In this document: positions 1 through 7,684 of the stretch, piece by piece
How the letters are laid out: every line of letters begins with the position of its first letter
Position numbering within the stretch: position 1 is the first letter of the stretch
Assembly: GCA_913063055.1 (NCBI GenBank)
Contig: CAJXZK010000024.1
Location: forward strand, 1-34,276
Direction: 5' to 3'
DNA from: an uncultured bacterium
GTDB lineage: Bacteria > Cyanobacteriota > Vampirovibrionia > Obscuribacterales > Obscuribacteraceae
Length of the DNA stretch: 34,276 nucleotides
Position numbers and translations under genes: made by a program
Notes under the pieces: model-generated
Database searches by the model: none
Seen by the model: the letters and a program-made list of their open reading frames with translations, nothing else
Told to the model about the DNA's origin: nothing

Positions 1-1293
1 TCCAAGGGTCAATCTTAAGACCGGCTCGGTTTGGGAGCCACGAGCAGAAAACCACCAGTCATCAAAATTGACAGAAAGACCATCGATATGTTCTTTAGTG
101 CCGCCGGTGATACCATTTTCAAGTTTGCTCAGGGTGTCTTGGATATTGCTAACGCGTAAGTTAATTTCACCAGAGCTAGAGTAGACCATCAGTGGCGCAA
201 TTAGCTTAGATAGGCTGGCCGTGCCGCGAGCCACTACGTTGACGGCCTCAAGCATGGTGCGCAGGGCGTTGTCTGTGGCGTACATGTCGGCATAATAATA
301 GTGGCCAGAGAGTTCACCAGCAAATAGAGCACGGTGATCTTTCATACTGTTCATCATAAATTGGGTACCAACACCAGTGCGAATTGGTGTGCCACCTTGC
401 GAAACAATATATTCTGGTACTGCTCTGCTGGCTCGCAAATCGTAGACAACTTTTCCACCGCCGTGGCGGCGTACTAATTCAGCACCGATTAAACCAATCA
501 TCAAGTCAGTATCAACTTGTTCGCCGTGTTCATCTACAAAAACTGCGCGATCGGCATCGCCGTCGAAAGACACACCAAAGTCACATTTTTCGTCTACTAC
601 TAGTTTGCTCAGCTCTGTCAGGGAGCCTTCATCTAGGGGATTTGGTGTGCGCTTAGGGAAGGTACCGTCTGGTTTTGAGTTGAGGAGAATGAACTCAACC
701 AAATGTTTTGCCGTTTTGGCTAGTTCTTCTAGCTCAGGGCCCGCCGCACCGTGACCAGCATCTAGTGCAATTTTAAGGCGACGTTCTGGGCGCACGTGAC
801 GGAGGAGAAAACTGACATATTCTGGAATGATATCGACAGTGGTGAGTTTTCCGCTCTTGTTGTTGGCTAGACCAGAGCAGGCACCGCCTTCTACTTTTGT
901 GCGAATTTCGCCCAGGCCATTGTTGGCACCTAGTGGTTTGGCCTGGTTGGCATAGAGCTTGAGCCCGTTGTACTGCTTGCCCATATGACTAGCGGTGACA
1001 ACCGCTCCACCGTCGAAGCCCGCTTGTGCTGCATACCATACAGCCATCGGTGTAGAAGAAACTCCGATGTCTAGAACATCGTTGCCGCTTGCAAGAACTC
1101 CTTCAATAAAGGCCGCTTTCAATGCTGGCGAAGAGGTTCTTGCATCTGAGCCAATTAATACCCTTCCGCCACCTTGTGGTTTGAGATAGTGGCCGTAAGC
1201 GAAGCCAACATTTTTAGCAAAAGGCTCGTCTAAACCCTTGCCGTATATGCCTCGAATATCGTACGCGCCGAAAAGTTTATGCTGATCAGTCAT
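1..1293 (-). CDS. Phosphomannomutase/phosphoglucomutase family protein (3' end outside window)
   Basis: Alpha-D-phosphohexomutase that would interconvert hexose 1- and 6-phosphates (mannose or glucose) in the cytoplasm, feeding nucleotide-sugar and surface-glycan synthesis. I translated 431 residues from the ATG at 1293; the frame runs off the left edge, so only about the last 30 residues of a typical ~460-residue enzyme are missing. The four family loops are visible: the catalytic phosphoserine loop TASHMG (Ser102), the metal loop DGDADR (244-249), the sugar loop GELSGH (326-331), and the start of the phosphate loop RGSQTEP (about 418-424). The serine loop is odd, because the usual Asn-Pro after SH is Met-Gly. 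The specificity (mannose, glucose or glucosamine type) cannot be told. It is transcribed in the same direction as the ABC permease behind it, with a 72-bp gap. Confidence 0.93.
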   Translation of the reverse strand, partial: MTDQHKLFGAYDIRGIYGKGLDEPFAKNVGFAYGHYLKPQGGGRVLIGSDARTSSPALKAAFIEGVLASGNDVLDIGVSSTPMAVWYAAQAGFDGGAVVTASHMGKQYNGLKLYANQAKPLGANNGLGEIRTKVEGGACSGLANNKSGKLTTVDIIPEYVSFLLRHVRPERRLKIALDAGHGAAGPELEELAKTAKHLVEFILLNSKPDGTFPKRTPNPLDEGSLTELSKLVVDEKCDFGVSFDGDADRAVFVDEHGEQVDTDLMIGLIGAELVRRHGGGKVVYDLRASRAVPEYIVSQGGTPIRTGVGTQFMMNSMKDHRALFAGELSGHYYYADMYATDNALRTMLEAVNVVARGTASLSKLIAPLMVYSSSGEINLRVSNIQDTLSKLENGITGGTKEHIDGLSVNFDDWWFSARGSQTEPVLRLTLG

Positions 1294-1365
1294 CGGAATT
1301 GTCTCTATGCCTAGGTTTCATTCAGTGAACTATAATACGCTATCATTGCCACGAGGTCGCCAGAC

Positions 1366-2241
1366 TTACATGACGTCGGCAAAAGATTTTTTAGTGCCTT
1401 CGAAGAACTTAAAGCCTAATAAGAAAGCAATTAATCCTACTGTTGTGTACGCTGCGAAATGAGGCCAATCTGGCGGCAGGCCGTCCAAAATCACTCGTCG
1501 GTAGTCTGAAACAATACCAGCCATTGGGTTTAGCCAGAGCAAAACAGCTAAATTTCCTTGCAGAGCTGAGGCTGGATAAACTACCGGGGTTGCATACATC
1601 CATGCAGCCAGAGCCAGGGCCATTACATGTCGAATGTCCCTTATGTATACGCTTAAGCTGCCAATTACCCAGGAAATCCCGGCCGTTAGAAGTAGCTGCG
1701 AAAGTACAATCATCGGTAAATATAAGAGAGTTACTGGCAGACTGTGTTTATAAATCAAGACAGCTGAAAGTAGAATTATGAATGCCATCGCCTCGGTCAC
1801 GAGGGCGGATATGACGGCCATTAAGGGTAGTATTTGCAGAGGGAAAACCACCCGTTTGACTAAGTTCGGGTGTTCGAGAACAACTGTCGACGAGCGTGAA
1901 AGTGCTTCTGAAAAGGCGCCCCACGGTAGTAAACCGGCCATGAGATAAAGGGCAAAATTACTGGTGCTGCCACTGTCGCCGAATCTGACTTTTAGAACGA
2001 TTGAAAAGAGAAACGTATAAAGAAGCAAATGGCCAATAGGGCTAATCAGCGGCCACAGCATGCCAAGTAGCGAGCCTTTGTATTTGCCCATGTTGTCGCG
2101 CTTGACCATAAGGCCAAGCAGATGGCGATGAACCCAAAGGCTAATTAAACCCTTGCGATCTTCGACATTGCTTAAGGGCTGATCTGGGCGAAGATCTTGA
2201 GGCGCGGCGGAACCGGTTTCGTTTTGAAGACTACTGCTCAT
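1366..2241 (-). CDS. ABC-2 type polysaccharide export permease (Wzm/TagG-like)
   Basis: Inner-membrane permease of 291 residues. The N-terminal cytoplasmic part carries the family pattern VKRDNMGKYKGSLLGMLWPL, then about six hydrophobic spans, as in permeases that export O-antigen, teichoic acid or capsule chains. Length and topology fit the ABC-2 family (usually 260-290 residues). The partner ATPase (Wzt/TagH-like) is not in this window; it may lie elsewhere, as the flanking genes are a lipoprotein and a phosphohexomutase. A phosphohexomutase next door fits a glycan role, but the actual substrate cannot be inferred. A hairpin with TCGAGG/CCTCGA arms (2257-2277) sits just upstream of its start. 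Confidence 0.88.
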   Translation of the reverse strand: MSSSLQNETGSAAPQDLRPDQPLSNVEDRKGLISLWVHRHLLGLMVKRDNMGKYKGSLLGMLWPLISPIGHLLLYTFLFSIVLKVRFGDSGSTSNFALYLMAGLLPWGAFSEALSRSSTVVLEHPNLVKRVVFPLQILPLMAVISALVTEAMAFIILLSAVLIYKHSLPVTLLYLPMIVLSQLLLTAGISWVIGSLSVYIRDIRHVMALALAAWMYATPVVYPASALQGNLAVLLWLNPMAGIVSDYRRVILDGLPPDWPHFAAYTTVGLIAFLLGFKFFEGTKKSFADVM

Positions 2242-2296
2242 AGATTTCCAGTTGGTTCGAGGGCCTTAGAGCCTCGATTTCAAGATGGTAGCACGC

Positions 2297-2884
2297 TTAA
2301 TTGTTCTTACGAGCTTTTTCTACCAGGGGCTTTAACTCTTCTTTAGCTGCCTCTGTAGCTTTTTCGGCCTCTTTTAGGGTCAGCATGTTAGTTGCTGTCA
2401 AATTTGTTATTTGAGCCTTCTTGCCATCCTTGTAATTCAGTTCGCCGATTAAGTCAGAGCCATAATAGTAGATATCGCTGGTGGCCTTTTCTTCTACCCG
2501 CGATTGTTCTGGCGCGTTAGGGGGCAGTAGCTTGCGTAACTCGATAGCAGCTGGCTCTTTAGTTGTGGGTGTATCTGCAAATACTTCGCTGATTTGAAAG
2601 ACAGTGCCATCTTTGCATTGCACCATATACTGACCACCGGCGGCTGTCTTCTCCCGGCTAAGATACTGGCTTTTGCCACCAGCGCTGGCTTGAGCTGAGG
2701 GGTCACGAACAAAAGAAACCATAGCTTCTTTGAGTGTCGACTCAGGTATGCCTAGAGTAATTTTCTCTAGTGCTATGGTGCCTTGTGGTGTAACTTCATT
2801 GCTTTCGCCTTGTGTGCAGCCAGTCATCACTGATGCTGCCAAAAACACCAGTAAACTTTTTTGTAATTCTCTGCTAAAACGCAC
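2297..2884 (-). CDS. Putative lipoprotein of unknown function
   Basis: 195 residues. The N-terminus has basic residues, a hydrophobic core (LLVFLAASV) and the lipobox-like MTGC, so the mature protein would begin at Cys23 and be lipid-anchored. The rest is soluble and charged, ending in a Lys/Glu-rich helix (EAEKATEAAKEELKPLVEKARKNN region). I do not recognise a family. It starts 3 bp after the stop of the SbcD-like gene on the same strand, so the two are very probably co-transcribed and translationally coupled. The pairing of a nuclease with a lipoprotein has no obvious functional meaning. Confidence 0.75.
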   Translation of the reverse strand: MRFSRELQKSLLVFLAASVMTGCTQGESNEVTPQGTIALEKITLGIPESTLKEAMVSFVRDPSAQASAGGKSQYLSREKTAAGGQYMVQCKDGTVFQISEVFADTPTTKEPAAIELRKLLPPNAPEQSRVEEKATSDIYYYGSDLIGELNYKDGKKAQITNLTATNMLTLKEAEKATEAAKEELKPLVEKARKNN

Positions 2885-2887
2885 TAT

Positions 2888-4156
2888 TTAACCTTTGCTA
2901 TCTGTTCCGCTGATTTCAGCGGTTAGTTTCCCCATGATCTCTTTTGCTTTTGAGAGTAACCGATCCTTTCGCTCTGGTGCTACTTCTGTGAGATATGTGT
3001 CAATGGCTGTAAGCGGGTTGAGAACTGCACTTTCTGTTAGTTGCGGTAGGCGCGCTCGTTGATGTGAGGGCACAATTTCGGCGCTAAATTTTACCGACAG
3101 GGCCGCCTGCGCTACTTGTTTAAGAGCATCTTCGTCGATTTGATTGAGATTTTCTTGGCCAATTTTGTATCGTATGCGCAAGACGCAACCGGGCACGATT
3201 ACCTTGCTAATTTTCTTTGTCAGCAACTCTAGAGGATTTTCACAGTCGGTTAAGTCGGCTTCTACTGTGATGAAGGGACGGGGATTTATAGAAATGAACT
3301 TAAACTCGGTTTTGGCACCAGCACTAGTTCTATCTATTTTTACGTGGACGAAACCTTTGTCTTCTTTCTCTTCACCGAAGTCGACTCGCTCTAAAGAACC
3401 AGCGTAGACGATGGCGGGATTTTCTTGACGTAGCACTTGATATTTGTGGATGTGACCGAGGGCGACATAGTCGACCCGCTCACTGACAAACATTTCGGTG
3501 GGGAAGGTTAAGGTGTAACCAACCAGAAGCTCCTCTTCAATGCCAGCTAGGGCTGTGTCTGTGCTCATATGGGCTGTAACCACAGTTGCTATTGCTGGGT
3601 CAAGCTTGAGATAAAAACCACGCAGTAAGTCGCGAATGTGTTCTTTCAATACTTTGTCTATTTCAACTGCTGAAAGATCTTTGTATTTGTCTAAGGTCAT
3701 TAGCTGATGCCGCGTTATATGCGGTAAACCAACTAACTGAAGAGCACCATTTTTGGTGTTAATTACAGTAGAAATTGGTCTGTCAACCATCAGTACGCCG
3801 GGTACTTCAAGACTTTGAAATACAGACATGGCATGGCTTTGAGAGGCACGCAATACTTGATCGTGGTTACCGACGACCAGAATGCTGGTGATACCAGCAT
3901 CGCTGAGCCGCTTTAGTTGGCCGGCAAACATCTTTTGATAGATTGGCTCTGGGGAAGCGTTTCGGTAGGCATCACCAGAAAAAAGAAAAATATCGCATTG
4001 CTTCTCTATGGAGTAGTCGACCACTTTGGTTAGTGCCGCTACAAAATCTTCAAAGCGAACATTGAGACCAGTCTCGGGGTTGAGTCGGCCATGGCTCTCG
4101 CCGGAGCCGAAGTGGATGTCAGAGACGTGGATTAAATTGATAGTCATAGATGTCAT
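2888..4156 (-). CDS. sbcD: SbcD/Mre11-type DNA repair exonuclease subunit
   Basis: Metallophosphoesterase of 422 residues. All five family motifs are present: DIH (13-15), GD (61-62), GNHD (96-99), His196 in TAHMS, and GHIH (234-237). These coordinate two metal ions, Mn2+ in characterised Mre11/SbcD enzymes. SbcD works with the SMC-like ATPase SbcC to open hairpins and trim blocked double-strand ends. The usual sbcC neighbour is absent; the next gene is a lipoprotein, so the partner must be elsewhere, or this is an SbcD-like stand-alone phosphoesterase. Two ATGs (codons 1 and 4) are possible starts. The C-terminal 150 residues would be the capping/SbcC-contact region. Confidence 0.88.
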   Translation of the reverse strand: MTSMTINLIHVSDIHFGSGESHGRLNPETGLNVRFEDFVAALTKVVDYSIEKQCDIFLFSGDAYRNASPEPIYQKMFAGQLKRLSDAGITSILVVGNHDQVLRASQSHAMSVFQSLEVPGVLMVDRPISTVINTKNGALQLVGLPHITRHQLMTLDKYKDLSAVEIDKVLKEHIRDLLRGFYLKLDPAIATVVTAHMSTDTALAGIEEELLVGYTLTFPTEMFVSERVDYVALGHIHKYQVLRQENPAIVYAGSLERVDFGEEKEDKGFVHVKIDRTSAGAKTEFKFISINPRPFITVEADLTDCENPLELLTKKISKVIVPGCVLRIRYKIGQENLNQIDEDALKQVAQAALSVKFSAEIVPSHQRARLPQLTESAVLNPLTAIDTYLTEVAPERKDRLLSKAKEIMGKLTAEISGTDSKG

Positions 4157-4252
4157 TATAGCGGTCTAGGCTCAGAGTTTAAGGAGCCAGTTCATGTACT
4201 GCCGTGAAGCACATGATAGATTTATTCTGCTTAATTAAAAGCGGTAAATATA

Positions 4253-5038
4253 GTGCGCGCCCCAGAGAAAATGTCGAAAGCTTTTCTAGCTCAGCTTGGC
4301 CAAATTGGTCGATTCAGTATTGTTTCGCTGCTATGTCTTGGCAGCCTTGCCGCATTCGGCGACCATCCTGCTTCTTGTCAGGAGGCGACTGAGATTTTGC
4401 ATTGTCTAAAACACAGTAAATATGTTTCGCAGGCTGCCACCGCCCAGTTCAAGATCGACGCCGGTAGCTTGCAACTCAGTCTCTATCAAGATCCGCGGGC
4501 ACACATTAAAGATCTCAAAATCAATTCTATTTTGCTCAGCAAAGAGCTTACCGATGCTTTCCCGCAAGCTTTTGATCGCTATGTTTTTTTCTATTTTCCT
4601 GTAGTGGCCCAGAGTTGTTACACTCAAGTCGTTGTTGCAAAGAGCGATTTGCTGCTCTTTGCCAATCGCAAGCTTTCAAATAGTGAAATTCTCTCGCGTG
4701 TTACGCTCGAGCCTTATCTTACTAATAGTTTGAAAGATCGTTATCAGGCCTTAAGTTATGCTGAGATTCTTAATTACTCTGACAATGAAAACAGTAAAGA
4801 AATCAAGCAGCGAATTCTTTCTCTTAAAGCAAGTGGTTATGATGTACGTGGTGCCGAAAGGCAATTTCTCAAGATGGAAGACCTGGCGCGCAACAAAGAC
4901 GAAGCAGCATGTGAGGAGGCCAAGGTCGCCCTGGCAAAATGCTTAGATGAGTCTGTTCTGCAAAAATCTGTTCTGCAAAACTATGATGCCCCTGGAAAAA
5001 TCAGACTTGCAAACGAGAGGACTCTGTGGCCAAGGTAA
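4253..5038 (+). CDS. Secreted orphan protein, unknown function
   Basis: 261 residues if the GTG at 4253 is used, 255 if the ATG at 4271 is used; neither has a strong ribosome binding site. The N-terminus has a hydrophobic stretch (FSIVSLLCLGSLAAFG, about residues 21-36) that looks like a signal peptide, so the protein is probably periplasmic. The remainder is soluble, with scattered cysteines and a helical C-terminal third. I recognise no domain. Its last 13 bp overlap the start of the RlmD gene, so the two are likely co-translated. It is divergent from sbcD across 96 bp. Confidence 0.75.
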   Translation: MRAPEKMSKAFLAQLGQIGRFSIVSLLCLGSLAAFGDHPASCQEATEILHCLKHSKYVSQAATAQFKIDAGSLQLSLYQDPRAHIKDLKINSILLSKELTDAFPQAFDRYVFFYFPVVAQSCYTQVVVAKSDLLLFANRKLSNSEILSRVTLEPYLTNSLKDRYQALSYAEILNYSDNENSKEIKQRILSLKASGYDVRGAERQFLKMEDLARNKDEAACEEAKVALAKCLDESVLQKSVLQNYDAPGKIRLANERTLWPR

Positions 5039-6534
5039 AATACACCCACACGCTTGAGCGTGGGGACCAGGTAGAAGTAAATGTCGAATCGCTTGCCAAT
5101 GGTGGCGATGGTGTAGCAAAAATAGATTCTATTCCTGTTTTCATTGAGCGAGCCGCTCAGGGAGACCGTTTAGCTGTTCATCTATTTGATGTGCGCAAAG
5201 ATTTCGCCCGCGGTGCCATAGAAGAAATCGTCAAACCTTCGCCAGAGCGGGTGGAAGCTCCTTGCTTCCACTACGAGCGCTGCGGCGGCTGTCAGTGGCA
5301 GCACATTGATTATGCTCATCAACTCCAGCACAAAGAGCGCTTAGTGGTTGATGCCCTCGGTCACATTGGTGGTTTTGTCAATGCCAAAGAGTTGGTTCAG
5401 CAGATAGTGGGATGCGATGATCCTTTTCACTATCGCAATAAAGTGCAGTTTCCAGTTAAGTACAAAAATACTCAGGTTTTGGCTGGTTACTACGAGCGTG
5501 GCAGTCATGACTTGGTCAATATTGATGCCTGTCCGATTCAGCCGAGCATTATGGATGAGCTTTTGAAAACAACCAAAATGTTGTTCAAAAAGTATCGTAT
5601 TTCTATTTACGACGAAGAGCGCCATCGCGGCATGGTGCGACATCTCAACTTCCGCATGAGCTTTGCTACTGGCAAAATTCTTGTCACCATTGTGGTCAAT
5701 CACGCTCCAATCAAAATCAAAGAATTCAACAACATTGATTATCTTCATGCTTTCACTACTTTAGGTGAAGAGCTGGCTCACTTGCATAGTGAAGTGGAAT
5801 CTGTGGTCGTCAACTTCAATCAAGATAAAGGCAACCGCATTCTTGGTGAACACACAATCACCCTGGTTGGTAATGGCTACATAGAAGAGAAATTGGCGAC
5901 CAAGCGTTCTGATTTGCCACAGAAATTGCAAGATGGTCTCCGCTTCAGGCTTTCGTCTAAGAGCTTCTTCCAAGTAAATAGTTTGCAAGCAGTCAAGTTG
6001 CTTGAATATATTGCTGCTGCTGCCAAAGAAGATTTGGCTGCTAGCGAAAAGCCCGTTGTCGTTGACGCTTATGCCGGCGTGGGCACTATTGCCATGTGGC
6101 TTAGCCCCTTGGCTGATGAAGTGATAGCAATTGAAGAAGTGGGCGATGCAATCACCGATGGTGAAGAAAATGCCGCTCTCAATAACCTCACTAATGTCAG
6201 CTTTGTTGAGGGCCGAGTGGAACAATCTCTAGCGGTCTTGATGGTAGAGAAGAAGCGGGAAAACAAAAATATCGACCTGATAGTGCTCGACCCACCTCGT
6301 AAAGGCATTGACCCTAACATTTTGGCCTTGATCAAAGAGCGTGGGCCTAAGCACATCATTTATGTCAGTTGTAACCCGGCTACTTTGGCCCGTGACTTGA
6401 AAATTCTCTGCCAAACCACTGAAAATGGAGAGAACAGCTCCATGGGCGGGTATAAAGTAAAGCGAGTACAGCCTGTGGATCTTTTCCCCCAGACTTACCA
6501 CGTCGAATCGGTGGCTCTGCTAGAGAGGTTATAG
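5026..6534 (+). CDS. rlmD: 23S rRNA (uracil-C5)-methyltransferase, RlmD/TrmA family
   Basis: 502-residue SAM-dependent methyltransferase that makes 5-methyluridine in RNA. Visible parts in order: an N-terminal TRAM domain (about 10-70); a cysteine cluster Cys80, Cys86, Cys89 and Cys169 that fits the [4Fe-4S] site of this family; a central domain; then the Rossmann fold with DAYAGVGT (348-354), DPPRKG (422-427) and the catalytic Cys449 in SCNPATLARD. Whether it targets U1939-like, U747-like or tRNA positions cannot be decided by eye; RlmD/RlmCD are the closest guesses. The GTG start at 5026 is preceded by GAGAGG at 5015-5020 and lies inside the upstream gene. The next gene begins directly after its stop. 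Confidence 0.93.
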   Translation: MAKVKYTHTLERGDQVEVNVESLANGGDGVAKIDSIPVFIERAAQGDRLAVHLFDVRKDFARGAIEEIVKPSPERVEAPCFHYERCGGCQWQHIDYAHQLQHKERLVVDALGHIGGFVNAKELVQQIVGCDDPFHYRNKVQFPVKYKNTQVLAGYYERGSHDLVNIDACPIQPSIMDELLKTTKMLFKKYRISIYDEERHRGMVRHLNFRMSFATGKILVTIVVNHAPIKIKEFNNIDYLHAFTTLGEELAHLHSEVESVVVNFNQDKGNRILGEHTITLVGNGYIEEKLATKRSDLPQKLQDGLRFRLSSKSFFQVNSLQAVKLLEYIAAAAKEDLAASEKPVVVDAYAGVGTIAMWLSPLADEVIAIEEVGDAITDGEENAALNNLTNVSFVEGRVEQSLAVLMVEKKRENKNIDLIVLDPPRKGIDPNILALIKERGPKHIIYVSCNPATLARDLKILCQTTENGENSSMGGYKVKRVQPVDLFPQTYHVESVALLERL

Positions 6535-6999
6535 ATGGTTCTTTCAGGTATTTGGCGGAGAAACGAGAATTCGAAGGAGCCTCTGCCTGACAACCTGAGC
6601 GTTTCGCACGACAAGGCCGTGCCACCTAACGCTGTTCAAGAGTTGTGTGCCTCGGTGGGCTGGAGTCGACGAGAACCTGACTTGATTGTGCGAGCTTTAG
6701 AAAATTCGCTTGCGGTTGTCTCAATTTGGGATAAAGATGAACTGGTGGGCTTTGCCAGAGCCACCGGTGACAAAGTTTTCAATGCGACTGTCTGGGATAT
6801 GGTTGTCCGGCCTGATTATCAGCGCCTGGGTGTTGGCCGCCTGGTGATGTGTGAGCTATTGAAAGAGCTAGATGAGTATTCGATTCCGCTGGTTACTCTT
6901 TACGCCGATCCCGGCACTGATGGCTTCTATAAGCGCTTCGGCTTCCTTGCCGACCCCTCTGGGGTGCGTGGAATGTTCCGCGAGCGCAATGAGTATTAG
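6535..6999 (+). CDS. GNAT family N-acetyltransferase
   Basis: 154 residues. The acetyl-CoA pyrophosphate loop is visible as QRLGVG (96-101) after the beta strand VWDMVVRP, followed by the helix and the VTLYADPGTDGFYKRFGF segment that commonly closes the GNAT fold. The substrate cannot be predicted. The ATG follows the rlmD stop codon with no gap and is preceded by AGAGAGG inside rlmD, so translation is coupled. About 25 residues precede the fold and look disordered. Confidence 0.88.
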   Translation: MVLSGIWRRNENSKEPLPDNLSVSHDKAVPPNAVQELCASVGWSRREPDLIVRALENSLAVVSIWDKDELVGFARATGDKVFNATVWDMVVRPDYQRLGVGRLVMCELLKELDEYSIPLVTLYADPGTDGFYKRFGFLADPSGVRGMFRERNEY

Positions 7000-7065
7000 G
7001 TTTGACATTCAACCTTATATTAGGAAATTGATATTTCGGAAGGTTTCTAATTAGGGGCTGTAAAG

Positions 7066-7094
7066 TTGGCAAGGCTGCTCGACCGTGCTAATCT
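7066..7094 (+). promoter_or_regulatory. Likely sigma70-type promoter of rplI
   Basis: TTGGCA (7066-7071), a 17-bp spacer and TAATCT (7089-7094) match the -35/-10 consensus at 5/6 and 4-5/6 positions. Transcription would start near 7101 and give a leader of about 45 nt ahead of the bL9 ATG at 7146. Another TTGACA lies at 7002-7007 but has no good -10 partner. Confidence 0.55.
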
Positions 7095-7145
7095 AGCCTC
7101 CCGTATATATGTTGTAGGCAACGCGTAAGAGCGCTTGGAGATGTC

Positions 7146-7676
7146 ATGAAGGTAATTTTGCACCACTCTGTTGAAAAGCTTGGACAAGCTGGAGACATTG
7201 TTGAGGCCGCCCCCGGTTATTTCCGTAACTTCCTTCAACCGCGTGGTTTGGGTGTTGAAGCTACTAGAGGCACACTGAAGAAGCGCGAAGAAGATTTGGC
7301 TGGCTTGAAGAAGAAAGCTCAGCAAATGCATCAAGCTGCTGTTGAGAAGGCTGAGAAAATCACTGCCCTTGGCGCTATTCACTATGTTGCTAAAGTCGGC
7401 GAAAGCGGCAAGCTCTACGGCAAAATCACCAACAAAGAAATCGCTGATTTGATCGAAAAAGAAGTTGGTTTCGCTATCGATAAGCGTCTTGTCAAAACAG
7501 AGAACGAAATTCACGCTCTTGGCGTTTACGAAGTAACCGTCAAATTGGCCAACGAAGTAACAACTAAGCTGCAGCTAGAGATTCTTCGCGAAGGCGCTAC
7601 ACCTACTACCGGTAAAGGCGCTCCAGCTAAGGTTGAAGCTCCAGCGGCCGAAGAAGTTGAAGCTGCGGCTGTCTAG
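7146..7676 (+). CDS. rplI: 50S ribosomal protein bL9
   Basis: 176 residues. The N-terminal rRNA-binding domain is canonical (MKVILHHSVEKLGQAGDIVE, then GYFRNFLQPRGLG), followed by the long connecting helix (about 40-75) and the C-terminal domain (about 77-150). It is about 25 residues longer than the usual ~150: the tail (from about 150) is an Ala/Pro/Glu-rich, probably disordered extension. The common neighbours rpsF, ssb, rpsR and dnaB are not here. It has its own promoter and is followed 38 bp after the stop by a strong intrinsic terminator that lies within the next gene's coding frame. Confidence 0.97.
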   Translation: MKVILHHSVEKLGQAGDIVEAAPGYFRNFLQPRGLGVEATRGTLKKREEDLAGLKKKAQQMHQAAVEKAEKITALGAIHYVAKVGESGKLYGKITNKEIADLIEKEVGFAIDKRLVKTENEIHALGVYEVTVKLANEVTTKLQLEILREGATPTTGKGAPAKVEAPAAEEVEAAAV

Positions 7677-7684
7677 TTTGACCG

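Noticed and set aside
384-1189. Plus-strand open frames opposite the phosphohexomutase
   Set aside because: The minus strand encodes a complete set of phosphohexomutase motifs across the same bases; the plus frames have no recognisable content.
5341-6625. Several minus-strand open frames opposite rlmD
   Set aside because: They are shadows of a well-supported methyltransferase gene and show no family features.
7002-7030. TTGACA as a second rplI promoter
   Set aside because: No acceptable -10 sequence at 16-18 bp; the TTGGCA/TAATCT pair at 7066-7094 is better.
7047-7514. 155-codon minus-strand frame opposite rplI
   Set aside because: The plus strand encodes an unmistakable bL9 with promoter and ribosome binding site.
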